In this document: positions 62,595-64,000 of the stretch, in pieces | Position numbering within the stretch: the stretch's first letter is position 1 | Layout of the letters: every line of letters begins with the position of its first letter | NCBI RefSeq assembly: GCF_019331775.1 | Contig: NZ_JAHBBD010000007.1 | Coordinates: forward strand, 52,019-116,018 | Source: Bifidobacterium phasiani | GTDB taxonomy: Bacteria > Actinomycetota > Actinomycetes > Actinomycetales > Bifidobacteriaceae | Reading direction: 5' to 3' | Length of the DNA stretch: 64,000 bases | Program-made: the position numbers and the translations under genes | Notes under the pieces: model-generated | The model's input: the letters and a program-made list of their open reading frames with translations, nothing else | What the model was told of the DNA's origin: nothing | Databases searched by the model: none

Positions 62595-63533
62595 CTACGG
62601 CAGCGTGACGCCGACCGCCATGGTCAGGTCGTACCACTCCTGTCCGGTGAGCTCCACGTCGGCGCCGGCGGCCATCTCGGCCAGGCGGTCGGGGTTCATC
62701 GTGCCGGCGATGGCCTGGATATGCGCGGGGTGGCGCAGGATCCATGCCATCGCGATCGCGTTCGGCGTGACGCCGTGGCGCTCGGCGACCGCGGACAGCT
62801 CGTCGTTCAGCTCCGGCAGCGTCGGGTCGCCGATGATCACGCGACCGGTGGCGCTGTGCTGCATCGGGCTCCACGCCTGGATCGTCATATGCTTCAGGCG
62901 GCTGTAGGCCAGCACGCCGCCGTCATGGTCGACGGCGTCGGCATCGGCCATGTTGGCGTGGAACTCCTGGCGGAACATGCCGGTATGCCCCAGGCCCACC
63001 TGCAGCTGGTTGACCTCGAGGGGCTGGCGCACGGCGCCGTTCAGCAGCTCGATCTGCATCGGCGTCATGTTGCTCACGCCGAAGTGCAGCGCCTTGCCGC
63101 TGGAGGCGAGCTCGTCGAAGGTCGCCGCAAGCTCGTCCAGGTCGACCAGGGTGTCGGGGCGGTGCAGCAGCACGAAGTCGACGTAGTCGGTGCCCAGACG
63201 CTCCAGTTCGCCGTCCAGCGCGGCGAGCAGGTGCTCCCGGGTGAAGTCGTACCGGCTCAGCCGATGCGTCTGCGGATCGATGCTGATGCCGAATTTGGTC
63301 TGAATGCGGATCGCGGAGCGGTCGACGCCGACGTCGCGCAAGGCCTGGCCCAGCATGCGGGAGCTCTCGCCCCCGGCGTAGATGTCGGCGGAATCGAAGA
63401 AATCGATGCCGTGGTTCAGCGCGGTTTCGACGATGCGAGCGGCCTCGTCACGGGTTTTGTCGGCGATGCGCATCACGCCGAGGGCGATGCGGGACGCGGA
63501 GACGCCGCTGCGGCCGAGTTCGGAGTACTTCAT
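62595..63533 (-). CDS. Aldo/keto reductase (312 aa)
   Basis: An AKR family barrel. It begins MKYSELGRSGVSASRIALGVMR; the catalytic tetrad regions are GIDFFDSADIYAGG (Asp, Tyr), IRIQTKFGI (Lys) and FVLLHRPD (His). VSNMTPMQI and VGVTLP-type ends are usual. It reduces aldehydes or ketones with NADPH in the cytoplasm and is close to the YdhF-type group. The start at 63533 follows AAGGAG. It lies downstream of an rRNA operon, separated by a keto-rich spacer. Confidence 0.93.
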   Translation of the reverse strand: MKYSELGRSGVSASRIALGVMRIADKTRDEAARIVETALNHGIDFFDSADIYAGGESSRMLGQALRDVGVDRSAIRIQTKFGISIDPQTHRLSRYDFTREHLLAALDGELERLGTDYVDFVLLHRPDTLVDLDELAATFDELASSGKALHFGVSNMTPMQIELLNGAVRQPLEVNQLQVGLGHTGMFRQEFHANMADADAVDHDGGVLAYSRLKHMTIQAWSPMQHSATGRVIIGDPTLPELNDELSAVAERHGVTPNAIAMAWILRHPAHIQAIAGTMNPDRLAEMAAGADVELTGQEWYDLTMAVGVTLP

Positions 63534-63864
63534 TGAATCTCCTTGTACGTCATGGAATATCGGTGGGTTTTCGGTGTGGTTCCCGTGTCCTACGATACAA
63601 CCGCCGTGTCGCCCGTGGTGTGTGTCCGGGTCGTTGTTCCGGGGGTTGGTGTCGGTCGTGTGGTGTGGTTGTGTCGTGTCGCGGTGGCGTGTTGGTGTTG
63701 GTTGTGTGGGTGTGGTCGTCCCGGTCCGTGCCGGCCGGCCGCCTGGCCGTGGTCGTGTCTCCGTGGTCGTGTTCCGGGATCGGCCGGCCGTGTGGCCGTG
63801 GTCGTGTGGTGTTGTTGTCCCGTGGTGTCGTTGTGGCGGGTGGTTGTGTGTTGGTGTTGTGTGT
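63534..63864. other. Keto (G/T)-rich spacer between rRNA operon and aldo/keto reductase gene
   Basis: From about 63600 to 63864 the plus strand is dominated by G and T (runs such as GTGTGGTGTGGTTGTG), with repeated GGCCGTGGTCGTGT units at about 63750 and 63795. The minus strand is correspondingly C/A-rich. No gene is supported. The promoter of the reductase is expected here, but no clear -10/-35 is seen. Confidence 0.6.
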
Positions 63865-63910
63865 AAAGAAATGAGGGAGGGGAGGCACCGTGGTGGTGTC
63901 TCCCCTCCCT
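63865..63910 (-). terminator. rRNA operon terminator
   Basis: On the minus strand AGGGAGGGGAG pairs with CTCCCCTCCCT, with an extra CACC/GGTG inner stem, followed by ATTTCTTTA. It lies directly after the 5S rRNA 3' end. Confidence 0.85.
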
Positions 63911-63918
63911 TGGAAGTG

Positions 63919-64000
63919 TGATGCGGCGGCGTGCTACTCTCCCACACCCCATCGGGTGCAGTACCATCGCCGTGCCAGGCCTTAGCTTCCGGGTTCGGAA
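63919..64000 (-). rRNA. rrf: 5S ribosomal RNA, 3' part (cut by window edge)
   Basis: Read on the minus strand the segment begins TTCCGAACCCGGAAGCTAAG, the universal central 5S sequence. It continues with GATGGTACTGCACC and GGGTGTGGGAGAGTAGCACG. The 5' part lies beyond the right edge, so a 23S and 16S rRNA are expected further right. The exact 3' end (about 63917-63921) is estimated. Confidence 0.92.

Overview
The window is a stretch of a high-GC actinobacterial chromosome, most likely Bifidobacterium or a close relative. The evidence is the dnaK-grpE-dnaJ-hspR operon with a HAIR operator, several LacI-controlled alpha-glucoside and maltodextrin loci rich in GH13, GH31 and GH77 enzymes, ABC sugar importers with no ATPase gene beside them, strong AAGGAG ribosome binding sites, and the 5S rRNA at the right edge. 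The species is not identifiable from what I can see.

Layout. 1-77: start of a low-molecular-weight protein-tyrosine phosphatase running off the left edge. 213-14843: a head-to-head signalling island. Its leftward operon encodes a large NACHT-like NTPase, a small YbjN-like protein and a 1074-residue protein of unknown function. Its rightward operon encodes a vWA protein, a PP2C phosphatase, a divergent kinase, a polytopic membrane protein and a PknB-type kinase with Sel1 repeats. The vWA/PP2C/kinase trio resembles the TerY-phosphorylation triad known from Ter and defence contexts, and its pairing here with a NACHT NTPase is the best candidate for an undescribed system. 14930-21414: a HAD phosphatase and the heat-shock operon, flanked on both sides by copies of a long palindromic repeat. 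21415-27051: a Fic protein bracketed by related palindromes, an HTH protein, a frameshifted small secreted protein, and a sortase-anchored alkaline phosphatase with a PHO-box-like site.

27379-59402: a 32-kb alpha-glucan and oligosaccharide region. It holds one GH31/ABC locus with its own LacI regulator and two paralogous lipoprotein-permease-permease operons. Around them are three GH13 glucosidase-type genes, a pullulanase-like enzyme, malQ and two more LacI regulators. Operators of the type TGCAAACGTTTGCA lie in front of most of these genes, so they probably form one or a few overlapping regulons: import of malto- and isomalto-oligosaccharides, debranching, transglycosylation and hydrolysis to glucose.

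59621-64000: housekeeping genes (histidine phosphatase, DUF4235 protein, nitroreductase, small Cys-pair protein, aldo/keto reductase), then a keto-rich spacer, the rRNA operon terminator and the 3' part of a 5S rRNA on the minus strand. Non-coding DNA is unusually structured. There are two families of long imperfect palindromes, a composite minisatellite region upstream of malQ, and an 80-bp duplication behind one permease gene.
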